Assembly (NCBI GenBank): GCA_040768905.1
Contig: JAXGMA010000001.1
Span: 1,302,001 to 1,366,000 of the forward strand
DNA: 64,000 nt
Direction: 5' to 3'
Source of the DNA: SZUA-584 sp040768905
GTDB taxonomy: Bacteria; Bacillota; Clostridia; Christensenellales; SZUA-584
Positions within the stretch are counted from its first letter, which is position 1, and each line of letters begins with the position of its first letter. Made by a program: the position numbers and the translations under genes. Under the pieces are notes generated by a model, which saw only the letters and a list, made by a program, of their open reading frames with translations, made no database searches and had not been told where the DNA came from. Positions 1 through 8,200 of this stretch are shown piece after piece.

Positions 1-2
1 TG

Positions 3-1154
3 CCGCCCGGCGCAACCGCATTTTCGCTTGAAGACGCAAAGATCATCGCGCAGCGTATCGGTTTCCCGGTGCTGGTACGTCCTTCATATGTGCTCGGCGG
101 ACGCGCGATGGAAATCGTCTACAATGTGCAGGAACTCACCGAATACATGACTGCTGCAGCAAAAGTATCGCCTGAGCATCCGGTGCTTATCGACAAATAC
201 CTGATTGGCAAAGAAGTGGAAACAGACGGTATCTGCGACGGCAACGAGGCGCTCATCGTCGGCGTGATGGAACACATCGAACGCGCAGGCGTACATTCGG
301 GTGACAGCTTTGCGGTTTATCCCGCGCAGACGCTGGAGGCACAGACGAAAAAGACGATCGTCGATTACGCCGTACGCATCGGCATTGAGCTTGGCATCAA
401 AGGGCTCTACAACATTCAGTTTGTCGTGGAAGCGGACGGCAAGGTGTATGCTCTTGAGGTCAACCCGCGCGCAAGCCGCACCGTGCCTATACTCTCAAAA
501 GTCACGGGAGTCCCCATGGTCGCCGCTGCCACGCACATCATGATGGGCGGTACGCTGCACAGCCTTGCTATCGGCACCGGGCTGCACAAGGAAAGCCGCA
601 TGATCACAGTCAAGGCGCCTGTGTTTTCGTTTTCAAAAATGACTACGGTGGATATCTTTTTAGGCCCCGAGATGAAATCAACGGGCGAAGTGATGGGCAC
701 GGACTATACGTACTTAGCGGCGCTGAAAAAAGCCTTTGTCGCTTCGGGTGTGCATCCTCCGCGCGCCGATCTGCCGATCCTTTTCTCCATCACCGACAGA
801 GACAAGGGTGAAGCAGCCGGCTTTGCGCGTAAACTGCTCAAAATGGGCTATGCGCTTGCCTGTACTGACCATACATATTCGTATTTTTCCTCGCAGGGCA
901 TCGCTTGCAGCCTTGTTTCCAAAGAAGATGTGATCTTGGCGCTCAAAGACAGGAAAATAGGCATGGTCATCAACACACCGACACGCGGCAAGCTGCAGGA
1001 TCGCCTCGGATTCATGCTGCGCCGCACCGCCATGGAATTCAATGTGCCTTGTATCACATCCATGGATACGCTCAGCGCGCTGTTGTCTGTGATGAGCGCT
1101 GATGCCATCGAAGAGCATCACATACCTTTGAATATGTATTTAAAAGGAGAATGA
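3..1154 (+). CDS. carB: Carbamoyl-phosphate synthase large subunit, C-terminal part (5' end outside window)
   Basis: The reading frame is open from base 3, so the gene enters the window already under way. The visible ~383 residues are the last part of the large subunit, which makes carbamoyl phosphate from bicarbonate, ATP and glutamine-derived ammonia for arginine and pyrimidines. The segment RIGFPVLVRPSYVLGGRAM is the ATP-grasp signature of the second synthetase half. EVNPRASRTVPILSK is the metal/ATP-binding stretch of the same domain. The last ~130 residues form the MGS-like allosteric domain (from about ILFSITDRDKGEAAGFARKL). The stop overlaps the argF start (ATGA), so the pair is co-translated and carbamoyl phosphate is probably directed to citrulline synthesis. 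Nothing looks broken in the visible part. Confidence 0.96.
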   Translation, partial: PPGATAFSLEDAKIIAQRIGFPVLVRPSYVLGGRAMEIVYNVQELTEYMTAAAKVSPEHPVLIDKYLIGKEVETDGICDGNEALIVGVMEHIERAGVHSGDSFAVYPAQTLEAQTKKTIVDYAVRIGIELGIKGLYNIQFVVEADGKVYALEVNPRASRTVPILSKVTGVPMVAAATHIMMGGTLHSLAIGTGLHKESRMITVKAPVFSFSKMTTVDIFLGPEMKSTGEVMGTDYTYLAALKKAFVASGVHPPRADLPILFSITDRDKGEAAGFARKLLKMGYALACTDHTYSYFSSQGIACSLVSKEDVILALKDRKIGMVINTPTRGKLQDRLGFMLRRTAMEFNVPCITSMDTLSALLSVMSADAIEEHHIPLNMYLKGE

Positions 1155-2131
1155 AGATGGAAGACCTGATCTGCTATAAACCGCAAAAGCCCTTTTCGCA
1201 AAAACATCTGCTTACGCTTTTAGATTACACGCCTGACGAAATATTGACCGTTGTAAGCCTTGGTTTGAAGCTGAAAAAGCAGTATAAGGAAGGTCTGCGC
1301 CCTCCCCTTCTTGCGGGCAAAATACTTGCAATGATATTCGCAAAAAGCTCAACACGCACGCGCGTGTCTTTTGAGGCCGGCATATACCAGCTTGGCGGCA
1401 CGGCGCAGTTTTTGAGCAGCGCCGATATACAGCTTGGCCGCGGAGAGCCCATCAGCGATACCGCAAAGGTGCTCTCTCGCATGGTCGACGGCATCATGAT
1501 CCGCACCTTTTCGCAAAGCGACTTAGAGCAGCTTGCGGCGCACGGCACCATCCCAGTGATCAACGGCTTGACAGATCTTGTGCATCCTTGCCAGATACTT
1601 GCCGACTTAATGACGTATTACGAACACAAACGCAGTTTCAAGGGGAAGCTGGCTTTTATCGGCGACGGAAACAATGTGGCCAACTCACTGCTCATCGGCT
1701 GCAGCAAACTCGGGCTGGATATAGCCATCGCCTGCCCGAAAGGTTTTGAGCCAGACCTTGGGATGCTCGCCGCGGCACAGCAGGCGGCGGCTTTATGCGG
1801 CAGCACCGTCACCGTCACGCATGACCCCGTTGAAGCAGCCAAAGACGCCGATGCCGTGTATACCGATGTGTGGGCCAGTATGGGGCAGGAAAGCGGCGCA
1901 TCGGAAAAGTATGCGCACTTTGCCGGTTATCAGGTGAATGACGACCTCACGGCACACTGCAAAAACGATTATATTTTCCTGCACTGCCTGCCGGCACACC
2001 GCGGAGAAGAAGTCAGCGCTGACATCATTGACGGCCCTCACAGCGTGGTTTTTGACGAAGCTGAAAACCGCCTGCACGCTCAAAAGGCGGTTATGGCGCT
2101 GCTGTTGGGAGGCAAACAGTGTGGCCTATGA
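1151..2131 (+). CDS. argF: Ornithine carbamoyltransferase
   Basis: Joins carbamoyl phosphate to ornithine to give citrulline, a cytosolic step of arginine synthesis. The carbamoyl-phosphate loop KSSTRTR is at residues 65-71, HPCQ at 142-145 and the ornithine-side HCLPAHRGEE at about 275-284. The length (326 aa) is normal. The start overlaps the carB stop in an ATGA, with AAAAGGAG just upstream. A second in-frame ATG two codons on (1157) is possible. Putrescine or other carbamoyltransferases share the fold, but the carB neighbour and the HCLP motif favour ArgF. Confidence 0.93.
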   Translation: MKMEDLICYKPQKPFSQKHLLTLLDYTPDEILTVVSLGLKLKKQYKEGLRPPLLAGKILAMIFAKSSTRTRVSFEAGIYQLGGTAQFLSSADIQLGRGEPISDTAKVLSRMVDGIMIRTFSQSDLEQLAAHGTIPVINGLTDLVHPCQILADLMTYYEHKRSFKGKLAFIGDGNNVANSLLIGCSKLGLDIAIACPKGFEPDLGMLAAAQQAAALCGSTVTVTHDPVEAAKDADAVYTDVWASMGQESGASEKYAHFAGYQVNDDLTAHCKNDYIFLHCLPAHRGEEVSADIIDGPHSVVFDEAENRLHAQKAVMALLLGGKQCGL

Positions 2132-2649
2132 TGGAGAGCATCATTTTCAAAAAAGCCGAGGAAAAAGATACGGCTGTCATCAAAAGCGTGACGCGCAAGG
2201 CTTTTCTGGGCTACGCACAGGAAATACGCAAACAGGATCAGGTGGCCGCGCTGCACGAAACCGACGCGCATATATTGAGCGACATACGCAATAAGCATGT
2301 ATATATCTGCGAGGTGGACGGGCAGGTTGCGGGCGCAGTGCGTTTCGAAGTGCTCGATGAAGACATCGCTTACCTCTCGCGTCTGGCCGTTGATCCTGAT
2401 TTCCAGTCTTTGGGTATCGGCGGCCTGCTGCTGGAAAAAGTGCGCCGGGAATGCGCCGCGCTTGGTGTGCGTGCGATCGCTTTGCATACCGCGAGCCGCA
2501 TACGCGCTTCCGTGGCTTTTTACTTAAAAAACGGTTATTACATCCATTCTATCACCCGTGACAAGGCCTATATCCGTGCTTTTATGGTCAACGAACTGTG
2601 CGAGATGGATGAGCTTTTTGACTATGAGTCGATAGTGGGTGACAGATAA
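2119..2649 (+). CDS. GNAT-family N-acetyltransferase
   Basis: A 176-residue GNAT protein. Residues around LSRLAVDPDFQSLGIGGLLL carry the acetyl-CoA pyrophosphate-binding motif A (Q-x-x-G-I-G), followed by the usual ALHTASRIRASVAFYLKNGY motif B region. The acceptor is not recognisable. The best start is GTG at 2119, seven bases after GGGAGG and overlapping the end of argF; ATGs at 2128 and 2131 are alternatives but sit far from that site. Its coupling to carB-argF would fit a role near arginine metabolism, but that is inference only. Confidence 0.85.
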   Translation: MWPMMESIIFKKAEEKDTAVIKSVTRKAFLGYAQEIRKQDQVAALHETDAHILSDIRNKHVYICEVDGQVAGAVRFEVLDEDIAYLSRLAVDPDFQSLGIGGLLLEKVRRECAALGVRAIALHTASRIRASVAFYLKNGYYIHSITRDKAYIRAFMVNELCEMDELFDYESIVGDR

Positions 2650-2682
2650 TACATATTTATATGCCAAAATCAATTAATTTCC

Positions 2683-2712
2683 TTGACTTTGGCAACATTG
2701 CATGCATATAAT
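2683..2712 (+). promoter_or_regulatory. Sigma-A type promoter of the aro operon
   Basis: TTGACT at 2683-2688 and a perfect TATAAT at 2707-2712 with an 18-base spacer. Transcription would start near 2719, about 25 bases before the aromatic leader peptide. No other strong promoter is seen before aroF. Confidence 0.8.
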
Positions 2713-2743
2713 AACGCAAAGAAAGAATGACCAGGGAGCACGC

Positions 2744-2857
2744 ATGAACGATCTCTCGTCCGCAAAAAGATATTTTTGGTTTAGCAGCCGGAGCTATTAT
2801 TATGGCTTCGGTTACTTTGCGTTGAATAGCGGACACCGGCGAGAGTGGGTTGCTTAA
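2744..2857 (+). CDS. Aromatic-amino-acid leader peptide (37 codons)
   Basis: A short ORF with ATG at 2744, five bases after AGGGAG (2733-2738), ending TAA at 2855-2857. The peptide contains RYFWF (residues 9-13), YYYGFGYF (18-25) and one more Trp (35): five Tyr, five Phe and two Trp in 37 residues, ten of them within 17 residues. It lies between a strong promoter and an intrinsic terminator, directly before an operon that makes the precursor of all three aromatic amino acids. This is the layout of ribosome-mediated attenuation: stalling at Tyr/Phe/Trp codons when charged tRNA is scarce should prevent the terminator from forming. The role is inferred from layout and composition; I could not fix the antiterminator pairing by eye. 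The peptide itself probably has no other function. Confidence 0.82.
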   Translation: MNDLSSAKRYFWFSSRSYYYGFGYFALNSGHRREWVA

Positions 2858-2879
2858 AAACTGGTAAATGTTGTATACC

Positions 2880-2912
2880 AAGGGGAGCTCATGCCGGGCT
2901 CCCCTTTTGATT
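2880..2912 (+). terminator. Attenuator terminator upstream of aroF
   Basis: Inverted repeat AAGGGGAGCTC (2880-2890) / GGGCTCCCCTT (2896-2906), a stem of about 11 bp with one G-T pair and a 5-base loop, followed by a T-rich run. It begins 22 bases after the leader-peptide stop and lies before the aroF ribosome-binding site (GGAGG near 2922), so it would cut transcription before the first structural gene. Confidence 0.8.
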
Positions 2913-2934
2913 TTCACAACCGGAGGAAAAAACA

Positions 2935-3951
2935 ATGATTGTTATCTTAAAACCCGGCGCGGAGCCGCAAAAGATCAATGAACTGATACAGACCCTTGAG
3001 CAGGACTACGCCCTCGAGGTTCAGCGCATGGACGGCGTCAATTACTCCATTTTGGGGCTGATCGGCGACACCTCTTCCATCGATATAGAGCCTATCGCGG
3101 AGCTGTCCGCCGTGCGCAAGGTGATGCGCGTACAGGAACCCTATAAAAAGGTCAACCGCGCTTTCCATCCTGACGACACCGTGGTGCACGGCAAAGGCTT
3201 TGAGGTCGGCGGAAAGCAGCTGGCTCTGATGGCCGGCCCGTGCTCGGTCGAAAGCGAAGAGCAGATCGTCTCCATCGCAAAGCAGGTCAAGGCCGCAGGC
3301 GCCAATTTCCTGCGCGGCGGCGCTTTCAAACCGCGTACCAGCCCGTACCGTTTTCAGGGGCTCGGCAAAGAGGGGCTTGATTTTTTGGAGACGGCGCGCG
3401 CGGAAACAGGGCTGCCGATCGTCAGTGAAATAACGAGTGTCCAGTATGTTGATTTGTTCGTTGACAGGGTGGATGTGATACAGGTGGGCGCGCGCAACAT
3501 GCAGAACTTCGTACTGTTAAGCGAGCTTGGGCGGTGCAAAACGCCTGTTTTATTAAAACGCGGCCTCTCAGCAACGATCGAAGAATGGCTGATGTCTGCC
3601 GAATACATCGCGGCAGGCGGCAACCCCAATGTTGTGCTCTGCGAACGCGGTATCCGCACATTTGAAACATCCACGCGCAACACGCTTGACTTAAGCGCAG
3701 TGCCTGTCATCAAGCGCCAGAGCCATCTGCCGATCATCGCTGACCCAAGCCACGCGACAGGGCATTGGTGGGCAGTCGGCCCTCTGTCTTTAGCGGCGAT
3801 TTGTGCAGGAGCGGACGGCGTCATGATCGAAGTGCACGCGCAGCCCTCCGAGGCGCTTTCAGACGGCAAACAGTCTTTGCTGCCTGAAAAATTTTCAGAT
3901 CTGGCGCAGCAGCTCAAAGGCGCGGCGGCGTTGATGGACAGGACGATATGA
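2935..3951 (+). CDS. aroF: 3-deoxy-7-phosphoheptulonate (DAHP) synthase
   Basis: Condenses phosphoenolpyruvate and erythrose 4-phosphate, the entry step of the shikimate pathway. Residues ~1-75 form the small ferredoxin-like regulatory domain found in Thermotoga-type enzymes. The catalytic barrel follows, with GPCSVES at 101-107 (metal-binding Cys103), RGGAFKPRTSP at 127-137, GARNMQNF, LLKRG and DPSHATG. The N-terminal domain of this class binds Tyr or Phe, so feedback control of activity is likely on top of the upstream attenuator. The start is supported by GGAGG about ten bases upstream. It is the first structural gene of the operon, and its stop overlaps tyrA. Confidence 0.95.
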   Translation: MIVILKPGAEPQKINELIQTLEQDYALEVQRMDGVNYSILGLIGDTSSIDIEPIAELSAVRKVMRVQEPYKKVNRAFHPDDTVVHGKGFEVGGKQLALMAGPCSVESEEQIVSIAKQVKAAGANFLRGGAFKPRTSPYRFQGLGKEGLDFLETARAETGLPIVSEITSVQYVDLFVDRVDVIQVGARNMQNFVLLSELGRCKTPVLLKRGLSATIEEWLMSAEYIAAGGNPNVVLCERGIRTFETSTRNTLDLSAVPVIKRQSHLPIIADPSHATGHWWAVGPLSLAAICAGADGVMIEVHAQPSEALSDGKQSLLPEKFSDLAQQLKGAAALMDRTI

Positions 3952-4787
3952 TGGATGTGGATTTTACAGAAAAACGCATACTCTTAGCCGGCCTCGGCCT
4001 GATCGGCGGATCTGCAGCCAAAGCGATGCGCATGGCAGGCTACCGATATATAGACGGCCTTGATACCGATGAACAAACGCTTGAAACGGCGCTCAAAGAG
4101 GGCGTGATCAATGCGGCCTTCTCTGAAGACGCGATGCCGTACGACCTTGTGCTTTGCAGCCTCCCCCACCGGGCCGTTCCTCAGCTATATAAGCAGGTGC
4201 AGGGCGGCCTTGTGCAGGGCGGCGTGTTCGCGGAGCTTTCGGGTCTCAAGTCTGCCCTTATCCGCAAGCTAAGTGCCGTAATGTGCGACAACCACGTGCT
4301 GCTTTGTCTGCATCCCATGGCTGGCAGCGAGAAACAAGGCTATGCCCATTCACACGCAAAGATGTTTGATGGTGCGCCGCTGATACTCACACCGACCGAG
4401 AAGACAAATGAAACGGCGCTTGAATGGTCGCACTTTATCGCTAAGGCTTTCGGCTGCTGCGGCATGCCCACGCTTTGCGCAAGGCGGCATGATGAAGCCA
4501 TCGCCGCTGTGAGCCACCTTCCCCATATCGCGGCGCTCGCGCTGTGCGAGGCGGCATCAGGCAACGAACGTTTTGCGGGCGGCAGTTTTTCTGCGGTGAC
4601 GCGTGTCGCGCAGCTCAATGCGCCGCTCTGGGCAGGACTCTTGGCAGACAATGCAGAATATGTTTTAAAAAGCCTTTCCTCGTTCCGTCAAAGCCTTATG
4701 GCGATCGAGGCTGCGATAAGCACCGGTGACGCGACGGCGCTTGAAGCGTTGCTGCTGCGACTTTCAAAGGAGGATCACAAAAAATGA
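3948..4787 (+). CDS. tyrA: Prephenate dehydrogenase
   Basis: Oxidatively decarboxylates prephenate to 4-hydroxyphenylpyruvate, the tyrosine branch. The nucleotide-binding loop GLGLIGGS is at residues 15-22. CLHPMAGSEKQGYAHS carries the conserved substrate-site His and the Gly-Ser-Glu stretch of the family, and the C-terminal half is the helical dimerisation domain. At 279 aa it is the short form without a C-terminal ACT domain. It overlaps both neighbours by four bases (ATGA type), as expected for a tightly coupled operon. Confidence 0.92.
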   Translation: MMDVDFTEKRILLAGLGLIGGSAAKAMRMAGYRYIDGLDTDEQTLETALKEGVINAAFSEDAMPYDLVLCSLPHRAVPQLYKQVQGGLVQGGVFAELSGLKSALIRKLSAVMCDNHVLLCLHPMAGSEKQGYAHSHAKMFDGAPLILTPTEKTNETALEWSHFIAKAFGCCGMPTLCARRHDEAIAAVSHLPHIAALALCEAASGNERFAGGSFSAVTRVAQLNAPLWAGLLADNAEYVLKSLSSFRQSLMAIEAAISTGDATALEALLLRLSKEDHKK

Positions 4788-5851
4788 ACATGCTCACCAT
4801 CCGTGCCGGCGCAAGCGAGTACCGGGTTTATATCGGCAGGGGCCTTATCGCCTCGCTTGTCGAGCGTGTGGCTGATCTGTTTCCACAAAGCCGTTTCGCC
4901 ATGATCACTGACACAAATGTAGAAGCCTTATACGGCGAAAAAATCATGCAGGATTTTGAAGACTGCGACGCCGAATGCGCTTTATTTTCTATCGAGCCGG
5001 GAGAAGCATCAAAGAGCGCTGAAACTTATGTGCAGCTGCTTTCCGCGCTTACTCAAAACGAGTTCAACCGCGCGGATGTGATCATCGCTCTTGGAGGCGG
5101 CGTTGTCGGAGACCTTGCGGGTTTTGTCGCCGCGACATACTTACGCGGTGTTCGTTATGTCCAGGTGCCGACAACACTGCTCGCGCAGATAGACAGTGCA
5201 GTGGGAGGCAAAACGGCTATCAATCTGCCGGAGGGTAAAAACCTCGCAGGCGCGTTTTACCATCCAAGCGCCGTTTATGCGGATACGGATGTGCTCGACA
5301 CGCTGGATGCATCCGATTTTGCGGATGGTATGGCGGAGCTTATCAAATACGCACTGATCAAAGATGAGGCGATGTTTGCCGCACTTGAAGAAAGCGAGGC
5401 GGTCAGAACAAAGTCGGAAAACCTTGATAGCCTTATCATGGCATGCCTTGGCATCAAGCGCGATGTGGTGGCGGCGGACGAGCGCGACCGGGGCGATAGA
5501 ATGCTTCTCAATTTCGGGCACACCATCGGACACGGCATAGAGCGGCTCTGCGCCGCTGACGGGCTGCCGATGACGCACGGGCGCGCTGTCGCCATCGGCA
5601 TGGCGGCCATCACTGTGGCTTCTGAACGCGCCGGCCTGACACAGCCCGGCACCGCTTCGCGTATCGTTGCGGTGCTAAAAAAGGCAGGCCTGCCCTATGA
5701 CATCAGCGGTTATGACAAAGACAGGATTCTTGAAGGCATTTTTATCGATAAAAAAAACGTTGCGGATACGCTGCACCTTGTGCTGGTCAGCGAACCGGGC
5801 AAATCCTTTTTATACCGGATAGACCGCAGCGATATGCGCAATTTTATCTGA
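4784..5851 (+). CDS. aroB: 3-dehydroquinate synthase
   Basis: NAD- and metal-dependent cyclisation of DAHP to 3-dehydroquinate. GGGVVGDLAGFVAATYLRG starts at residue 104, followed by QVPTTLLAQIDSAVGGKTA and NFGHTIGHGIE, which hold the metal-ligand Glu and His residues. The length (355 aa) is typical. Its start overlaps the tyrA stop, with AAAGGAGG upstream. Confidence 0.95.
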   Translation: MNMLTIRAGASEYRVYIGRGLIASLVERVADLFPQSRFAMITDTNVEALYGEKIMQDFEDCDAECALFSIEPGEASKSAETYVQLLSALTQNEFNRADVIIALGGGVVGDLAGFVAATYLRGVRYVQVPTTLLAQIDSAVGGKTAINLPEGKNLAGAFYHPSAVYADTDVLDTLDASDFADGMAELIKYALIKDEAMFAALEESEAVRTKSENLDSLIMACLGIKRDVVAADERDRGDRMLLNFGHTIGHGIERLCAADGLPMTHGRAVAIGMAAITVASERAGLTQPGTASRIVAVLKKAGLPYDISGYDKDRILEGIFIDKKNVADTLHLVLVSEPGKSFLYRIDRSDMRNFI

Positions 5852-5858
5852 GGTGTTT

Positions 5859-7124
5859 ATGGACGTTATTGTTTCACCGTCAGCGCTTGGCGGCATCGTG
5901 AACATACCGCCTTCCAAGAGCGCCGCACACCGCGCGATCATTGCGGCGGCAATAGCTGACGGCAAAAGCGTGATCAAAAACGTGGATCTTTCAAACGACA
6001 TTCGCGCAAGCATGAATGCATGCATCAGTCTTGGCTGCAATTTTGAGACGGAGCAAAGCGGCAGCCGCTGTATCCTTCATATACAGGGCGGCTTTGAGCG
6101 CGGCAAAAAGGCGGATATCGACTGCTGCGAATCCGGCTCGACGCTGCGTTTTTTTATACCCATTGCATGTGCGCTCGGCGGCGAAAAAAAATTCACTGGC
6201 GAAGGACGGCTCCCCCGGCGGCCTATTGACGCGTATCTTGATATCTTTGACGCGCAGGGCATCGCATACACCCGTCCGGCGGACTCATATCTGCCGCTCA
6301 AAGTCAGCGGAACGCTTGAAGGCGGCTTTTTTGATATTGACGGGCGCATAAGCTCGCAGTACATCACCGGTCTGCTTTTTGCGCTGCCTCTGATGAACAA
6401 GGATTCTATGATCAACGTGACCGGCGGTTTTGAATCACGCGGTTATGTTGACCTGACTGTGGACATGCTGCGTAAATTCGGCGTGCAGATAAGCGCAGAT
6501 GAGAACAGCTTTTTTGTAGGAGCCCCTCAGGCCTATGCGCCGCAAGACATCACCGTCGAAGGCGATTACTCACAGGCCGCGTTTTTTCTCGTCGGCGGAG
6601 CAGTTACGGGGGAAGCGCGCTTAAGCGGCCTTTTAGAGCCTTCGCTGCAGCCTGACAGCGTGATCACCGCACTGCTTTTAAAAATGGGTGCCGATATACG
6701 GCGCGAAGGCAGTGTGCTTATAGCGAAAAAATCCAAACTGTACGGAACGGATATCGACGTATCACAATGCCCCGACCTTGTGCCGCCGCTCGCCGTTGCC
6801 GCTGCATACGCACAAGGCAAAACGCGCATCACCGGCGCCGCAAGGCTGCGCATCAAAGAGAGCGACAGGCTCTCTGCTCTCGCGCAGAACCTTGGCCGGC
6901 TCGGTATTAAGACGCAGGAAACACACGACGCGCTTGAGATCACAGGCGGGCCTGTTGCGGGCGGCGAAGTCTCATCCTTCGGCGACCACCGCATTGCCAT
7001 GGCTTTTTCGATCGCGGCTTTAGGCGCACGCGGCAGCATTCGTATCAGCGGCGCGGAAAGCACAGAAAAATCATACCCTGCGTTTTATGATGACCTAAAA
7101 ATATTGGGAGGAAAAATAGAATGA
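5859..7124 (+). CDS. aroA: 3-phosphoshikimate 1-carboxyvinyltransferase (EPSP synthase)
   Basis: Transfers enolpyruvyl from PEP to shikimate 3-phosphate. The signatures PPSKSAAHRA near the N-terminus, ESGSTLRF, the GEGRLPRRP loop, KESDRL and FGDHRIAMAF near the C-terminus are all present. Protein length from this start is 421 aa. I chose ATG 5859 because TGAGG (5849-5853) lies five bases upstream; GTG at 5853 would add two residues. The motif GEGRLPRRP has the larger residues usual in class I-like loops; glyphosate behaviour cannot be judged from this alone. The stop overlaps aroC. Confidence 0.95.
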   Translation: MDVIVSPSALGGIVNIPPSKSAAHRAIIAAAIADGKSVIKNVDLSNDIRASMNACISLGCNFETEQSGSRCILHIQGGFERGKKADIDCCESGSTLRFFIPIACALGGEKKFTGEGRLPRRPIDAYLDIFDAQGIAYTRPADSYLPLKVSGTLEGGFFDIDGRISSQYITGLLFALPLMNKDSMINVTGGFESRGYVDLTVDMLRKFGVQISADENSFFVGAPQAYAPQDITVEGDYSQAAFFLVGGAVTGEARLSGLLEPSLQPDSVITALLLKMGADIRREGSVLIAKKSKLYGTDIDVSQCPDLVPPLAVAAAYAQGKTRITGAARLRIKESDRLSALAQNLGRLGIKTQETHDALEITGGPVAGGEVSSFGDHRIAMAFSIAALGARGSIRISGAESTEKSYPAFYDDLKILGGKIE

Positions 7125-8200
7125 GCAGCATTTGGGGCCGCCGTTTTACCGTGGACATTTTCGGGGAATCCCATGGCGTCAAAATTGGCGCTGTGATACA
7201 CGGCATACCGGCCGGTACGGTTTTTGACTTTCCCGGCATACGTGCCTTTCTTGACAGGCGCAGGCCGGGAGGCGAAGCATGGTCTACAAAGCGCAGCGAA
7301 GCCGACGATTTTGAGATCGTGAGCGGATACTTCGGCGGCCACGCAACCGGCACTCCGCTCTGCGTGCTGTTTCACAACACCGCGCAGCGTTCTTCCGACT
7401 ATGACGGCGGCCAAAACAGGCCCGGACATGCCGACTTCACCGGACATGTGCGCTACAAAGGTTTTAACGACGCGCGCGGCGGCGGCCATTTTTCCGGGCG
7501 CCTCACTGCGCCTCTTGTTTTCGCCGGTGCGGCTGCGCAGCAGATCTTGTCGCAAAATGATATTTATTTTGCCACGCACCTCCGCCGCATCGCGGATATC
7601 GAGGACAAAGGTTTTGATAAAACGCATGTTTCAAAGCAGCTTGCGGACAAGCTATCCGCTTCACGTTTTCCGATTATTGACGAATCCGTGCGTGAGGCGA
7701 TGGAAAACGAGGTAAAAACTGCCGCATCCGAGGGCGATTCTGTCGGCGGCATCGTCGAATGCGCTGTTTGCGGCATCCCGGCGGGAGTCGGCAGCCCGCT
7801 TTTTGATACTGTTGAGAGCGCGCTGTCTTCATTGCTGTTCGCCATTCCGGCCGTCAAGGGCGTAAGCTTCGGTGCAGGTTTTTCTTTCGCACAGATGCGC
7901 GGCAGCCAGGCCAACGACGCTTATACGGTCAAAGGCGGGCGCATCGTCACCACATCCAACAACAACGGCGGGATAATTGGCGGCATCACAAACGGCATGC
8001 CTTTGGTGTTTGAAACGGTGATCAAGCCGACGCCGTCCATATCACGCCCGCAGCAAACGGTCAATCTGCAAACGCAAAAACAGGAAACGATAGAAATCAA
8101 GGGCAGGCATGACGCGTGCATCGTACCGCGCGCAGCTGCGGCCATAGAGGCGGCGGCATCCATCGGTGTGCTTGACCTGCTCATGGAAAGGGGCCTGTAA
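7121..8200 (+). CDS. aroC: Chorismate synthase
   Basis: FMN-dependent trans-elimination that gives chorismate, the branch point. Family signatures are GESHG near residue 15, the Arg-rich DRRRPGG stretch, GGGHFSGRLTAPLV, NNNGGIIGGITNGMP and the C-terminal GRHDACIVPRAAAA. The length (359 aa) is normal. It overlaps the aroA stop by four bases and ends one base before the pheA start. Confidence 0.96.
   Translation: MSSIWGRRFTVDIFGESHGVKIGAVIHGIPAGTVFDFPGIRAFLDRRRPGGEAWSTKRSEADDFEIVSGYFGGHATGTPLCVLFHNTAQRSSDYDGGQNRPGHADFTGHVRYKGFNDARGGGHFSGRLTAPLVFAGAAAQQILSQNDIYFATHLRRIADIEDKGFDKTHVSKQLADKLSASRFPIIDESVREAMENEVKTAASEGDSVGGIVECAVCGIPAGVGSPLFDTVESALSSLLFAIPAVKGVSFGAGFSFAQMRGSQANDAYTVKGGRIVTTSNNNGGIIGGITNGMPLVFETVIKPTPSISRPQQTVNLQTQKQETIEIKGRHDACIVPRAAAAIEAAASIGVLDLLMERGL

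Noticed and set aside
2683..2934. T-box riboswitch upstream of aroF
   Set aside because: No specifier-loop architecture or T-box core sequence; a translated aromatic leader explains the region better.
2657..2935. A 92-codon minus-strand ORF across the aro leader region
   Set aside because: It covers the promoter, the leader peptide and the terminator antisense, has no ribosome-binding site and no recognisable protein pattern.
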